Positions 19,721 to 28,871 of a stretch of 64,000 nucleotides of DNA are shown here, one piece after another; position 1 is the first letter of the stretch; every line of letters starts with the position of its first letter. The notes under the pieces are model-generated. The model had not been told where the DNA came from and did no database searches. It worked only from the letters and a program-made list of their open reading frames with translations. The stretch covers positions 3,534,001 through 3,598,000 of the forward strand of contig NC_007948.1 in the NCBI RefSeq assembly GCF_000013865.1, in the 5' to 3' direction. This DNA is from Polaromonas sp. JS666. GTDB taxonomy: Bacteria; Pseudomonadota; Gammaproteobacteria; Burkholderiales; Burkholderiaceae_C. The position numbers and the translations under genes were made by a program.

Positions 19721-19873
19721 GTTAACCTGCGGAACCCCTTCCCTCAACTTCGCGAGCAGCGGGTATTGGAACCTGACCCTCATGGCAAAAGTCAGCTTTG
19801 CGCAAGGGCGTGGCAACCCCGCCCCTGGCTGCGCGAGAGCTCGCGGGGATCCCGCGTCGTGCGCGCATTGGCG

Positions 19874-21940
19874 CTACTTGGCCAGCTCCTTGATCTTGTC
19901 GACGACCTCCGGATTGGCGAGGGTGGACACGTCGCCAGGATCCAGGTGATTCGAGATCGCCGCGAGCACGCGGCGCATGATCTTTCCCGAGCGGGTCTTG
20001 GGCATATCGGGAACGACAATCACTCGGCGAGGCCGCGCGATGGCGCCGATCTCGGACACGACCGATGCCGAGACCCTGTTCGCGATCTCCTCGGAAGGCG
20101 CCAGTCCCGGCTTCAACGCAACATAGAGGTCGGGCACCTTGCCCTTGATCGGGTCGGCGACTGGAACCACGGCCGCTTCGACGACCTCGGGCACGAGCAG
20201 CGCGGCCGATTCGATTTCCTTGGTGCCCAGGCGATGGCCGGCGACGTTGATCACGTCGTCGATGCGGCCGAGGATCCGGTAGTAACCGTCGGCCGCCTGC
20301 ACCGCGCCATCACCCGCCATGTAGGGCCAGTCGCGCCAGTCTTTGCTCTTGGGATCTGCGCAATAGCGCGCGTAGTACTGGCGCACGTAGCGCTCGGGGT
20401 CTTTCCAGATGGTCTGGAAACCACCGGGCCAGGGGTTGCGGATGCAGATGTTGCCCGCCTTGCCCGAACCGCTCACAAGCTCCTTGCCCTCGTCGTCGTA
20501 GATCACCGGATGAATGCCTGGAATCGCGGGGCCCGTGCTGCCGGGCTTCATCTTGTGGATCGCCGGCACCGTGCTGCAAAGGAATCCGCCGTTTTCGGTC
20601 TGCCACCAGGTGTCCACGATCACTGCTTCGCCCTTGCCGACCATGCGGTGGTACCACTTCCAGACTTCGGGCTCGATCGGCTCGCCCACGGTCGTCATGT
20701 GTTTGAAGTGGTGGTTGTACTTGGCGGGCTCGTCGGGTCCGTCGCGCCGTAGCGCGCGGATCGCGGTGGGCGACGTGTGGAAGATATTGACGTCGAGGTT
20801 TTCAGCGATACGCCAGGGCCGTCCGGCGTCCGGATAGGTTGGCACACCTTCGTACACCACCGAAGAAGCGGCGAGCGCCAGCGGGCCGTAGACGATGTAG
20901 GAATGGCCTGTGATCCAGCCGATGTCGGCCATGCACCAGTACACGTCCTCGGGGTGGATGTCCTGGATGAACTTCGATGTCCAGGTGACGTAGGCGAGGT
21001 AGCCGCCGATGCCGTGCTGGCAGCCTTTGGGCCGCCCCGTCGTGCCGCTCGTGTACATCAGGAAAAGCGGCGCCTCTGCCGGCATCTGCACGGGCTCGAC
21101 ACGCTTGCCACGGAACTGCTTGAGGACGTCGTTGATGACGAAGTCGCGTCCTTCCACGAGCTTCGTGGGGCTGGAGTTTTTGCCCGGGTAGCGCTGCCAG
21201 ATCAGCACCTTGTCGACCTGTTGGCCGTGGCTGGCGGCCTCCATGACCGCGATGTCGGCTTTCTCCTTATGGTCCAGCAGATTGCCGGCGCGGTGATAGG
21301 CGTCCATGGTGATCAACACGCGGCTCTCGGAATCCGCGACGCGGTCGGCGCAGGCCTTGCCGCTGAATCCGCTGAACACCTGCGAGTGAATCACGCCGAG
21401 CCGCGCGCAGGCAAGCATGGTGATGGGCAGCTCCGCCACCATCGGCATATGCAAGGTCACCCGGTCGCCCGCCTTCAGGCCGCAGAAGTCACGCAACAAG
21501 GCCGCGAACTCGTTGACGCGCACGAAAAGCTCCTGGTAGGTGAGGTGCTGTGGCGCCTCGTCCTCCGGCTCGGGCACAAAATGGATCGCCGTCTTGTTCT
21601 TGTGCTGGCCAAGGTGGCGGTCCACGCAGTTGTAGCAAGCGTTGATCTTGCCGCCGACGAACCAGCGCCAGAACGGGGGATTGCTGGTGTCGAGCGTCGT
21701 CTCCCAGTACTTGTACCAGTCCAGCAGGTCCGCGAACTCCTTGAAGCACTCGGGAAACTTGTCGAGGGCAAAACGCGCGAAGATGCCCGCGTCCGTCAAA
21801 TTGGCCTGCGCGATGAAGGGGTTGGACGGCGAGAAGTAGCCCTCCTCCGGCCAATGCACCGCGATCTGGGCCTCGGAGATCTCGGAGATATCGGCACTCT
21901 GCTGCTCGGTGGCGTGGCGCGGCAACTTGTCTTTTGACAT
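19874..21940 (-). CDS. acs: acetyl-CoA synthetase (acetate-CoA ligase family)
   Basis: A 688-residue AMP-forming ligase activating acetate (or propionate) to the CoA thioester. The core P-loop is MYTSGTTGRPKGCQHG, the adenylate motif VDTWWQTENGG, and the C-terminal catalytic/acetylation lysine is in TRSGKIMRR. The N-terminal ACS domain (residues about 45-100) includes WYKYWETTLDTSNPPFWRWF. It is slightly longer than typical Acs (about 650) with a 30-residue N-terminal extension. An AAGGAGGAACGGTC site precedes the ATG. Propionyl- or acryloyl-CoA synthetase activity cannot be excluded. Confidence 0.93.
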   Translation of the reverse strand: MSKDKLPRHATEQQSADISEISEAQIAVHWPEEGYFSPSNPFIAQANLTDAGIFARFALDKFPECFKEFADLLDWYKYWETTLDTSNPPFWRWFVGGKINACYNCVDRHLGQHKNKTAIHFVPEPEDEAPQHLTYQELFVRVNEFAALLRDFCGLKAGDRVTLHMPMVAELPITMLACARLGVIHSQVFSGFSGKACADRVADSESRVLITMDAYHRAGNLLDHKEKADIAVMEAASHGQQVDKVLIWQRYPGKNSSPTKLVEGRDFVINDVLKQFRGKRVEPVQMPAEAPLFLMYTSGTTGRPKGCQHGIGGYLAYVTWTSKFIQDIHPEDVYWCMADIGWITGHSYIVYGPLALAASSVVYEGVPTYPDAGRPWRIAENLDVNIFHTSPTAIRALRRDGPDEPAKYNHHFKHMTTVGEPIEPEVWKWYHRMVGKGEAVIVDTWWQTENGGFLCSTVPAIHKMKPGSTGPAIPGIHPVIYDDEGKELVSGSGKAGNICIRNPWPGGFQTIWKDPERYVRQYYARYCADPKSKDWRDWPYMAGDGAVQAADGYYRILGRIDDVINVAGHRLGTKEIESAALLVPEVVEAAVVPVADPIKGKVPDLYVALKPGLAPSEEIANRVSASVVSEIGAIARPRRVIVVPDMPKTRSGKIMRRVLAAISNHLDPGDVSTLANPEVVDKIKELAK

Positions 21941-22160
21941 GACCGTTCCTCCTTGATTTTCCGTGACTCCGATGCAGGCACTCGGCGCGCCTTGGTGCCG
22001 CCGTCAAGCGCAACGAGCGAACTGCGTTTGTCGCAATAATCAATATTAGTCCGGGGCGGGTGAATTGCCAAGAAGCGCGCCCCCCGACCCCGCTGAGACT
22101 TGCTTTTGGGCCGGTCATGACCTAGACTTTTTAGATGGCGCAACGAAAGGAGAATCTGTC

Positions 22161-22583
22161 ATGGATCTTCTCGTGGAACGTGTGGATGTTTGGGCGGCGA
22201 CCATTGAAGACCGGCCCGGCGGCCTTGCGGATGTGCTGGCTACGCTGCGGGATGCGGGGGCAGACCTGCAATCCATCATTGCCCGGCGAACCCCGGAACA
22301 ACCAGGCAAAGGAGTCGTGTTCGTCACACCGCTGCAAGGTGACAGGGAAATCCGTGCGGCCGCGCAAGTGGGTTTCAACGTGACCGCAAGCCTTCACTCC
22401 GTTCGGGTCATGGGCCCGGACCGGCCGGGCATCGCCGCGGAGTTGACCCAGAAGCTTGCCGACGCGCGAATTGACCTGCGCGGATTCTCGGCCTCCGTGA
22501 TCGGCACACAGTTTGTGGCCTACGTGGCGGTGGACTCGCTGGACGATGCCAGCAAGGCGATAGAGATCCTGCAAAAGGCCTGA
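22161..22583 (+). CDS. tandem ACT-domain protein
   Basis: 140 residues made of two ACT-like modules: VWAATIEDRPGGLADVL (about residues 9-25) and VRVMGPDRPGIAAEL (about 78-92), the second with the classic DRPG turn. ACT pairs bind amino acids or regulate partner enzymes. I chose ATG 22161 because AAAGGAG lies eight bases upstream. The gene is divergent from acs and precedes a cysteine synthase gene, separated from it by a repeat-rich gap. No catalytic domain is fused. Confidence 0.85.
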   Translation: MDLLVERVDVWAATIEDRPGGLADVLATLRDAGADLQSIIARRTPEQPGKGVVFVTPLQGDREIRAAAQVGFNVTASLHSVRVMGPDRPGIAAELTQKLADARIDLRGFSASVIGTQFVAYVAVDSLDDASKAIEILQKA

Positions 22584-22620
22584 ACCACCCTGTCGCGCGG
22601 GTGTCGTGGCGCTGGTGAGT

Positions 22621-22638
22621 AATTGGGGTCAGATTCTC
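22621..22638. repeat. palindrome family, diverged copy 4
   Basis: AATTGGGGTCAGATTCTC: the left arm is intact, the right arm degenerate. Confidence 0.55.
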
Positions 22639-22723
22639 ATGGCACAAGGATAAGCCCTCACTTGATGCGAATGGCTTGGCGAACGGCGTGTGCTTTTGGA
22701 CGCCGATCTGGCGAAGCCTGCTA

Positions 22724-22883
22724 GTGCAGTGTTGCATGCTTGATGGGACCCATAAAAGCGATGGATTTTGCGTCAGGGCAAGGCGCAAACCACAGCGATA
22801 CCCGCAGGTATCGCGCGGATTTGCAACGCCGCCATGGCGCAAAAGACGCGGTTTTATGTTCCAGATAGCGTGCAACACTGCAC
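22724..22883. mobile_element. 160-bp fold-back MITE
   Basis: GTGCAGTGTTGCA (22724-22736) is perfectly complementary to TGCAACACTGCAC (22871-22883). The interior is an imperfect inverted repeat along its whole length, with its tip at GCGATACC-CGCA-GGTATCGC (22795-22814). Both arms carry recognisable blocks (ATAAAA, TTTTGCG, GCGCAAA), showing one arm is a diverged copy of the other. No coding capacity; no clear target duplication. Confidence 0.85.
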
Positions 22884-23056
22884 CAGGTGCACACCCACCT
22901 GCTCGACGAGTGAGTCAAACGCCATGCAGAACGCCGCGCGATGAGCGGGACAAGCGGGATAAGCGGGATGGCACTGCCCGCCGCGATGTTTTCATTGGGA
23001 GTATGCTTTACAGAAGACACCCGGCTCGCCCACACCGGGACACGGAGGTCTGCATC

Positions 23057-24031
23057 ATGGACGTGCGTGACGGCTTCATCGGCAGCATAGGCAACACACC
23101 ACTGATCCGGCTGGCAAGGCTGAGCGCCGAGACCGGCTGCGAGATCCTCGGCAAGGCGGAGTTCCTGAACCCGGGCGGCTCGGTCAAGGACCGCGCGGCG
23201 CTCTACATCATCCAGGACGCCGAGCGGCGCGGTGCGCTGAAGCCCGGCGGCACGGTGGTGGAAGGCACCGCCGGCAATACCGGCATCGGGCTCGCCCATA
23301 TCTGCGCGGCGCGCGGCTACCGCTGCGTGATCGTCATCCCCGAGACGCAGTCGCAGGAAAAGATGGATCTGCTGCGCGTGCTGGGCGCCGAGGTACGGCC
23401 GGTGCCCGCCGTGCCGTACAAGGACCCCAACAACTACCAGAAGATCGCCTCCCGCCTGGCGCAGGAGATGGACAACGCAATCTGGGCCAACCAGTTCGAC
23501 AACCTCGTCAACCGCCAGGCCCACTACGAAACCACCGGGCCGGAGATCTGGCGCGACACGGCCGGCAAGGTGGACGCCTTTACCTGCTCCACCGGCACGG
23601 GCGGCACGCTGGCCGGCGTGGCGCGCTTTCTCAAGGAACAAAACCCTGCTGTGCGCAGCGTGCTGGCCGACCCCTACGGCAGCGCCCTGTACAGCTTTGT
23701 GAAGACCGGCCAGCTCACGGCGGATGGCAACTCCATCACCGAAGGCATTGGCTCCAGCCGCGTGACCGCAAACCTGGAGGGCACGCCCATCGACGATGCC
23801 GTGCGAATCAATGACCAGGACTGCGTCACCATGGTCTACCGCCTGCTGCGCGAAGAGGGCCTGTTCGTGGGCGGCTCCACGGGCATCAACGTGGCGGCCG
23901 CCGCGTGGCTGGCCCGCCAGATGGGACCGGGCCACACCATCGTCACCCTGCTGTGCGACCGCGGCGGGCTGTATTCAAGCCGGCTGTTCAATCTCGCCTG
24001 GCTGATGGAAAAGGGATTGGCGCCGCAGTGA
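23057..24031 (+). CDS. cysK: cysteine synthase family (PLP-dependent)
   Basis: A 324-residue fold-type II PLP enzyme. IGNTPLIRL opens the family pattern, the PLP lysine is in NPGGSVKDRA (about residue 42), and the phosphate/substrate loops are EGTAGNTGIGLA and TCSTGTGGTLAG. It makes cysteine from O-acetylserine and sulphide in most relatives. I chose ATG 23057, with CGGAGG at a suitable distance; the longer upstream frame crosses a MITE. The AGNTG loop replaces the usual SGNTG of CysK, so a related beta-synthase or cyanoalanine-type specificity remains possible. Confidence 0.88.
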   Translation: MDVRDGFIGSIGNTPLIRLARLSAETGCEILGKAEFLNPGGSVKDRAALYIIQDAERRGALKPGGTVVEGTAGNTGIGLAHICAARGYRCVIVIPETQSQEKMDLLRVLGAEVRPVPAVPYKDPNNYQKIASRLAQEMDNAIWANQFDNLVNRQAHYETTGPEIWRDTAGKVDAFTCSTGTGGTLAGVARFLKEQNPAVRSVLADPYGSALYSFVKTGQLTADGNSITEGIGSSRVTANLEGTPIDDAVRINDQDCVTMVYRLLREEGLFVGGSTGINVAAAAWLARQMGPGHTIVTLLCDRGGLYSSRLFNLAWLMEKGLAPQ

Positions 24032-24441
24032 TCCAGTGATTGAGGGAATCAGGGGGGCAAACTCCAATCACCTGAAACATCACCTGAAACGTCTCACCGA
24101 TGCTCTATATCTTCCCGGCTGCCAGTTCAAGCAGACTCCGGCTGGTTTGGCTGGTTTGGCTCCTTCACCCTCTGGGGGAAGGAGCAAAAACGGGCAGCCT
24201 GAGCCTTCAGAAGGCTGGCACGGACTTGTGCCTAACGACCATGCGCTCACCCCATTTGAAGCCAGAAATTGGAGCCAACTTCCAGCCAAGCGCACGCTCC
24301 GCTTCCAGCTGCAAGCCGGCCTTGCTCCCAACCCGGCTGGGCTCACCTCTCTAGCCCGTTAGGTCGCACTCACTAGGGAAAACCCGCATCATGGCGCTAC
24401 TTTTCTAATTTTCCAGCTTCAACCCACCCCAAGGAAACACC
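24032..24441. other. gene-free stretch
   Basis: Contains a diverged palindrome-family copy 5 (24047-24069) and a hairpin CTCCTTC...GAAGGAG (about 24161-24185). GCTGGTTTG occurs twice in tandem at about 24143-24160. No supportable gene. Confidence 0.55.
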
Positions 24442-24969
24442 ATGAGCGCTAAAAATCTGTCCATCGTTGCCAGCAACCTGATCGAGTCTTATGGCAATAC
24501 GGCCAAAAACGTGATTGATGCCTACCGCGCTGGCGGCGAGCGTGTGGTCAGCCTGCTGGAGCAGCGCTGGAACCGCGCGCTGGAAGAGTCGCGCCCGCAA
24601 CTTACGGCCGAAACGGTCGAAAACGCATCGGCTGCGCAGCTGGCTTTCAGCGCCTGCTACACCAAGGGCTTGAGCCTGACAACCAACGGCGCACAACAAG
24701 TGGTGAGCCAATTGGTCAAGGTACTGGAAGATGGCGTGGAGCGCCTGGCCGCCAACGCCAGTGCGTTTGAGGAAAAAACCGGTATGAGCGCGCTGAACGT
24801 GCTGGCCCAGGCCACGGTGCCGGGCGCCGAGGCGCTGACCAGGCTGGCAACGCAGATCGAGCAGAAGACGGCGGAACTGGCCAGCAAGATTGCGGGTGGC
24901 GGCGTGGTGACTGCCAAAGTCAAGCGAACGTCTGCCTTCAAGCAGCGGCGCACCGCCAAAGCGGCCTGA
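24442..24969 (+). CDS. phasin-like helical protein
   Basis: A 175-residue alpha-helical protein with no signal peptide, preceded by CCCAAGGAAACACC. The sequence (NLIESYGNTAKNVIDAYRAGG, LAFSACYTKGLSL, ending in a Lys/Arg-rich tail TSAFKQRRTAKAA) resembles phasin-like proteins that coat polyhydroxyalkanoate granules or bind DNA through basic tails. The assignment is by general character and is tentative. It is a single gene followed by an oppositely oriented SRPBCC gene. Confidence 0.6.
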   Translation: MSAKNLSIVASNLIESYGNTAKNVIDAYRAGGERVVSLLEQRWNRALEESRPQLTAETVENASAAQLAFSACYTKGLSLTTNGAQQVVSQLVKVLEDGVERLAANASAFEEKTGMSALNVLAQATVPGAEALTRLATQIEQKTAELASKIAGGGVVTAKVKRTSAFKQRRTAKAA

Positions 24970-25054
24970 CGCGGCCTGAGCCAGCGAAATCGGGCCAGAC
25001 CCGGGCCGGACTCGGGCCAAACTCCCGTTCGTTGCCAGCGCTCACCGGCGTCAA

Positions 25055-25441
25055 TTAACCCAGGTATTTCTTCAGCGGTTCCCAGTAATTGCTGTGCCAG
25101 CCGGTCTCCAGGTGCTCGCCCGTGCCGTCCGGAAAGCCGGCATGGTCGAAGACAAGCAGGGTGCCCGTGCCCTGCGCCTTGAACACGAAGCTGACCACGG
25201 AATAAACGCCGGCGTCCCAATTGGCCACCCGCCAGGCCTGGACGATGCGCTCGTTTGCCATCAGTTCCACATGGCGCCCCACAATCATGCCGCCAAAGCA
25301 TGAAAAGACGCCGCCTGCCTCACGGCTGATCTCGGCCGGCACACCGGTGAGTGCGCTGAACTGCTGGCTGTCGGTCAGCGCGCTGTAGACGCGCTGCGGG
25401 CTGGCTGCGATGACGATTTCCTGATGGATGACATGAGACAT
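25055..25441 (-). CDS. SRPBCC (AHSA1-like) domain protein
   Basis: 128 residues, a complete START-like SRPBCC fold: IHQEIVIAASPQRVYSALTD at the start, GGMIVGRHVELMANERIVQAW in the middle and TGWHSNYWEPLKKYLG at the end. Such proteins bind hydrophobic ligands or, in the AHSA1 group, resemble Hsp90 activators. A diverged C-terminal fragment of a paralogue lies at 17147-17265 beside an ArsR gene, the regulator type usually linked with this family. No ArsR gene lies next to this intact copy. Confidence 0.9.
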   Translation of the reverse strand: MSHVIHQEIVIAASPQRVYSALTDSQQFSALTGVPAEISREAGGVFSCFGGMIVGRHVELMANERIVQAWRVANWDAGVYSVVSFVFKAQGTGTLLVFDHAGFPDGTGEHLETGWHSNYWEPLKKYLG

Positions 25442-25510
25442 GGCCGCACTCCAATCCGGTCTGTCGATTGTGGGGGGCGTCGCAGGCTTGTCAAGCTGTC
25501 AGCCGTGCCT

Positions 25511-25573
25511 GGCGCGTAGTGCGTAGCGCGTAGTGCGTAGTGCGTAGTGCGTAGTGCCGTAGTGCGTAACGCG
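25511..25573. repeat. heptanucleotide tandem array (GCGTAGT)
   Basis: About eight consecutive or near-consecutive units of GCGTAGT, with CGCGTAG and GTGCCGTAGT variants. It lies between the divergent SRPBCC and DUF938 genes. A repeat-slippage site; it falls in the shared promoter region. Confidence 0.85.
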
Positions 25574-25664
25574 TCCGCTGCCCGGTTTTCTCCACGGCGG
25601 CGGCGCAAGGGCTACCATTCACCATCGCTCCTGTCACGCATTCGTCCTGCCGCAACGCCCGCCC

Positions 25665-26270
25665 ATGCCCCAACCCGAATTCAGCCCCGCTGCCGACCGC
25701 AACAAGCAGCCCATCTTCAATATGCTGCGCGAAGTGCTGCCGGAGCGCGGCCATGCGCTGGAGATTGCCTCGGGCACTGGCCAGCACGTGGCCTGGTTTG
25801 CCGCTGGCCTGCCGCACTGGACATGGCAGCCCACCGACGCACGGCCCGGCGCGCTGGACTCCATTGCAGCTTATGTGGAGCAGCAGGGCCTGACGCAGGT
25901 ACGCCCGCCCTTGCTGCTGGATGTGATGGCGCCGCACTGGTTGCCAGACGACGCGAAGTTCGACCTGATTTACTGCGCCAACATGCTGCACATCGCCCCC
26001 TGGGCCACCTGCTCCGCATTGATGCAGGGAAGTGCGCGGCACCTGGCACCGGGCGGTGTGTTGATTACCTACGGGCCCTATCTGGAAGATGACGTGCAGA
26101 CCTCGGAGGGCAACCTGGCGTTTGACCAAAGCCTGCGCGCGCAGGATCCCGCCTGGGGCATCCGCCGGCGTGAAGACGTGGAGCAGGAGGCTGCGCGCGC
26201 CGGGCTGAAGTTATCGTCGCGGCACGCCATGCCCGCGAATAATCTGTTGCTGGTGTGGGCCAGGGCCTGA
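25665..26270 (+). CDS. DUF938 family SAM-dependent methyltransferase-like protein
   Basis: 201 residues with the DUF938 pattern: FSPAADRNKQPIFNML at the N-terminus, LEIASGTGQHVAWFA (AdoMet motif I, about residues 32-46), DLIYCANMLHIAPW and LITYGPYLEDD. It is a cytoplasmic class I methyltransferase fold; the substrate is unknown. The family is usually a single gene, as here. Confidence 0.92.
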   Translation: MPQPEFSPAADRNKQPIFNMLREVLPERGHALEIASGTGQHVAWFAAGLPHWTWQPTDARPGALDSIAAYVEQQGLTQVRPPLLLDVMAPHWLPDDAKFDLIYCANMLHIAPWATCSALMQGSARHLAPGGVLITYGPYLEDDVQTSEGNLAFDQSLRAQDPAWGIRRREDVEQEAARAGLKLSSRHAMPANNLLLVWARA

Positions 26271-26323
26271 AACCGGGGGGCGGATGCTGCGCCCATAACA
26301 AACCCCGCCGCAAACCAGGCCGC

Positions 26324-26929
26324 TCAGCTACCCGTCAAAGCCGCATAGGCCGCCCGCGTATCGGGCCCCACAGCCCCCAGCACCTGCGCATGCGTCGTCT
26401 TGTGCCGCGCCATCAGCCGCGCTGACGCCACCGCCTTCGAGTTGCAAAACCAGTGGCAGGTGTGCTGCATCAAAAACAGCTCGGCCGACAGCGTGAAGGC
26501 CTTGTCCCGGGGTGTGCGGTTCAGCGCGTTGCTGGTGGCTTGCATGAGGCCGTGCGCGTGGATGGCGAGGACTTTGCGCAGGTCGAACGTGGCCTGCGGG
26601 AACAACTTCGCAGCGTAGGGAAAGGGCAGCGCGAGCGTACTGACGCGGGTATCTGCTGCATCCAGCTTTGCAAACTCGGCACAGAACTTGTTGAATTGCA
26701 GGCACAACTGGGTTTCCGTGGTGTCGAGGTAGCGCCAGATCTGCTCGCGTCGCTCCAGGTCGCTCTCACCCAGCGCACGCAGGTAGCCCTCTGCCAGGGT
26801 CTCCATCAGTTTTTCAATCTGGTAATTGCCCAGGTGGCTTGCCAGCAAAACAATGCGTTTGCGTTGCTCGCTTTTTTTGAGCAGGAAAGAGGCCACTGTC
26901 AGCAGCAGCACCAGCGGAAGAATTTCCAT
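26324..26929 (-). CDS. hypothetical protein with N-terminal membrane helix
   Basis: 201 residues from the Met at 26929, chosen because MEILPLVLLLTVASFLL gives a normal membrane anchor. A longer frame begins at 27028 but contributes an unlikely N-terminus. The rest is predicted helical and cytoplasmic (IEKLMETLAEGYLRALGESD, DTTETQLCLQFNKFCAEF). I do not recognise the family. A hairpin with stems of type CCCGG at about 27031-27058 lies upstream. Confidence 0.65.
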   Translation of the reverse strand: MEILPLVLLLTVASFLLKKSEQRKRIVLLASHLGNYQIEKLMETLAEGYLRALGESDLERREQIWRYLDTTETQLCLQFNKFCAEFAKLDAADTRVSTLALPFPYAAKLFPQATFDLRKVLAIHAHGLMQATSNALNRTPRDKAFTLSAELFLMQHTCHWFCNSKAVASARLMARHKTTHAQVLGAVGPDTRAAYAALTGS

Positions 26930-27143
26930 CGAGAGATCAGTTTCCTGTGTGAATGGGTAAAAAACAAAGATAAAGGCGGCAGGATGAAACCTTTTGAGGT
27001 TCAGCACAAACAGGGCCAGGGCCCACATTTCCCGGGCGGTCTAGCTTAAACCACCGGGCAGGCCCCCTTCCGATGCAGGGGAATGTTTTGTGTAAAGGCG
27101 CGGGCAGCGTATTGCCACCATCGGCCATTGGCTGCGTGAGCAC

Positions 27144-27605
27144 TCACAACCAGCGCTTGACGCGAGTCTGATAGTCCACGTACTGACTGCCAAACAGGGT
27201 GGCCAGCGCCCTTTCTTCGGGCTTGATCTGAAAACGGGTGAGGTAGAGCACAAATACCGGCAATCCCAGCAAGGCCCAGACGGATGACAAATAGGTGGCC
27301 CAGGCCAGCAGCATGAACACCAGGCCCACATACATCGGGTTTCGCGTCAGCCGGTAAACGCCCGAGCTGACCAGCCGGGAGGATGTGTCGGGCCGCAAGG
27401 GGTTGACGGTGGTCTTTGCACGCCGGAAGGCCAGGATGCCGGACAACTCAAAGCCGGCGCCAATCAGCACCAGCGCCACCACCATGGCCGTGCGCAAAGC
27501 CGCAGGCCCTTCGATGCCCGGTGCCATCAGCGATACGCCCCACATGGCACTCCCCACCAAAATGGCTACCAGGGGTGGCGGGATCTTGAGTTCAAGGTTG
27601 GGCAT
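27144..27605 (-). CDS. isoprenylcysteine carboxyl methyltransferase-family membrane protein
   Basis: A 153-residue polytopic membrane protein with four hydrophobic helices. The C-terminal signature GVYRLTRNPMYVGLVFML, followed by EERALATLFGSQYVDYQTRV, is that of the ICMT/PEMT family, whose members methylate lipids or small molecules using AdoMet. I chose ATG 27605 (MPNLELKIPPP), where the conserved N-terminus begins. Bacterial members are mostly uncharacterised. Confidence 0.88.
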   Translation of the reverse strand: MPNLELKIPPPLVAILVGSAMWGVSLMAPGIEGPAALRTAMVVALVLIGAGFELSGILAFRRAKTTVNPLRPDTSSRLVSSGVYRLTRNPMYVGLVFMLLAWATYLSSVWALLGLPVFVLYLTRFQIKPEERALATLFGSQYVDYQTRVKRWL

Positions 27606-27857
27606 ATGAATACGAAGGAGCAATTTACCCAGCACAAGAGTCTGCCAGGAGCACCATCTTCGCCCATTTTTGTCACAAAGAGGACGCAAAAAACGGGAAT
27701 GGACGCAAAGCCCCAATCCGGCGAATTGCCATGGTGCGGCAGCCCGCCCCACGCCTCTTCTTTTCTCCCCCCTTTTTCCTGCTTCCTACTTCCTGCTTCC
27801 TGCTCTCCCCACCCCTCGGCTTCCAGTGACAGCAAAAAACATGCTGTTGGCAGGCAA

Positions 27858-28298
27858 TTAGCGCGCCATCTCCTGCGCAACGCGCCGCTCGACCTCGCTC
27901 AGGCCAAAGCTGGTGAGGTCCAGGTCCTGCAGGTAAGTCAGCAGACGTGTGGTGGCCGAGCCAAGCTCGGTCTTCAGTTCACCCAGGAAGGGGCTGGACG
28001 CAAAGATGGAAAGCGAGCGGAAGCTATCTTGCTGGGCATACGGCTCCAGGTAGTCCGCCAGCTCGCGCGCAAAGCGCAGGTTTTCCTTGTGCTTGGCATC
28101 CATTCGCGGCTGATAAGCCGTGCCGCCAGCGCCATGGTCAGAGTTTTCACGCCCCATCCGGTCGTCGGCCAACTCGCTGACCTTGCTGCGGCCTTGCGGA
28201 TGGTCAAAGCTTTTGAGCACCACCATCGGGCTGCCGCGCTCGTGCAACAGCAGGCGGGCGTGGGTGGCGTTGGCAATCAATATCCATTCTGGTTTCAT
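27858..28298 (-). CDS. host attachment protein family
   Basis: 146 residues with the Host_attach pattern: WILIANATHARLLLHERG at the start, HKENLRFARELADYLEPY in the middle, and helical FGLSEVERRVAQEM at the end. The family is named for a plant-attachment role in Agrobacterium-like bacteria, but most members are cytoplasmic and of unknown function. A TTG at 28313 in the same frame is an alternative start. It lies before a universal stress protein gene on the same strand. Confidence 0.85.
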   Translation of the reverse strand: MKPEWILIANATHARLLLHERGSPMVVLKSFDHPQGRSKVSELADDRMGRENSDHGAGGTAYQPRMDAKHKENLRFARELADYLEPYAQQDSFRSLSIFASSPFLGELKTELGSATTRLLTYLQDLDLTSFGLSEVERRVAQEMAR

Positions 28299-28430
28299 GA
28301 TCGTGTCCGTCAAGGTTAGGGGCAGCGCCCCGGGTTGTCATTCGTTTTACGATAGCGCAGGTCAACGTGAGCGCGTTTGATGCGCATCAAGAAGACCTGC
28401 GGGCGCGGCAGAGGCAGGGCGAGGTCCGGG

Positions 28431-28871
28431 TCAGCGCGCCACCAGCACGGGTACCGGCGACTCGGCCACCACCCGGTTGGCCACGCTACCCAGCACCAGG
28501 CGGCCGAAGCTGGAGCGCCCGTGCGAGCCGACCACGATGAGGTCGGCGCCCTCGTTTTCGGCGGTCAGCAAAATGCCGCGCGCAGATCCGACTTCCTCCA
28601 CCATGCGAGCCTCCACCGCCACCTGGGCACCGCCCCGCCCGGCCAGCTCCATCACCCTGGCGTGGGCTTCTGCGGCCTGGGCCTGCGCGGCCGCCATGTA
28701 GGCGTTAAAGCCGTAAGGGTTCGTTTCGCCCAGGCTCAGGTAAGGATAGGGGTCGATGACAAACACCGCCGTGAGCCTGGCGCCGTGCGTGCGCGCAAGA
28801 CCAATAGCCAGTTCGGCGGCATGCTCCGAGGCGGCGGAGCCGTCAGTAGCCAGAAGAATGTGTTTGAACAT
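28431..28871 (-). CDS. universal stress protein (UspA family)
   Basis: 146 residues. FKHILLATDGSAASEHA is the N-terminal Usp pattern and the ATP-binding motif is VVGSHGRSSFGRLVLGSVANRVV (G2xG9xG(S) type, about residues 112-134), so it should bind ATP. Cytoplasmic, dimeric in relatives, and induced by stress. It may be co-transcribed with the host-attachment gene downstream, about 130 bases away. Confidence 0.95.
   Translation of the reverse strand: MFKHILLATDGSAASEHAAELAIGLARTHGARLTAVFVIDPYPYLSLGETNPYGFNAYMAAAQAQAAEAHARVMELAGRGGAQVAVEARMVEEVGSARGILLTAENEGADLIVVGSHGRSSFGRLVLGSVANRVVAESPVPVLVAR

Larger units (their letters stand above)
22584..23056. other. repeat-filled gap between the ACT gene and the cysteine synthase gene
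   Basis: Contains palindrome copy 4 (22621-22638), the fold-back element 22724-22883, and three 9-bp tandem units of AGCGGGATA type at about 22944-22970. The frame open upstream of the cysteine synthase start runs through the fold-back element and is not considered coding. Confidence 0.65.

Noticed and set aside
22676..23056. N-terminal extension of the cysteine synthase frame
   Set aside because: It translates the MITE and lacks a ribosome site; the start at 23057 has both site and family match.
25511..25573. CRISPR array or tRNA-like repeat
   Set aside because: Seven-base units with no spacers.
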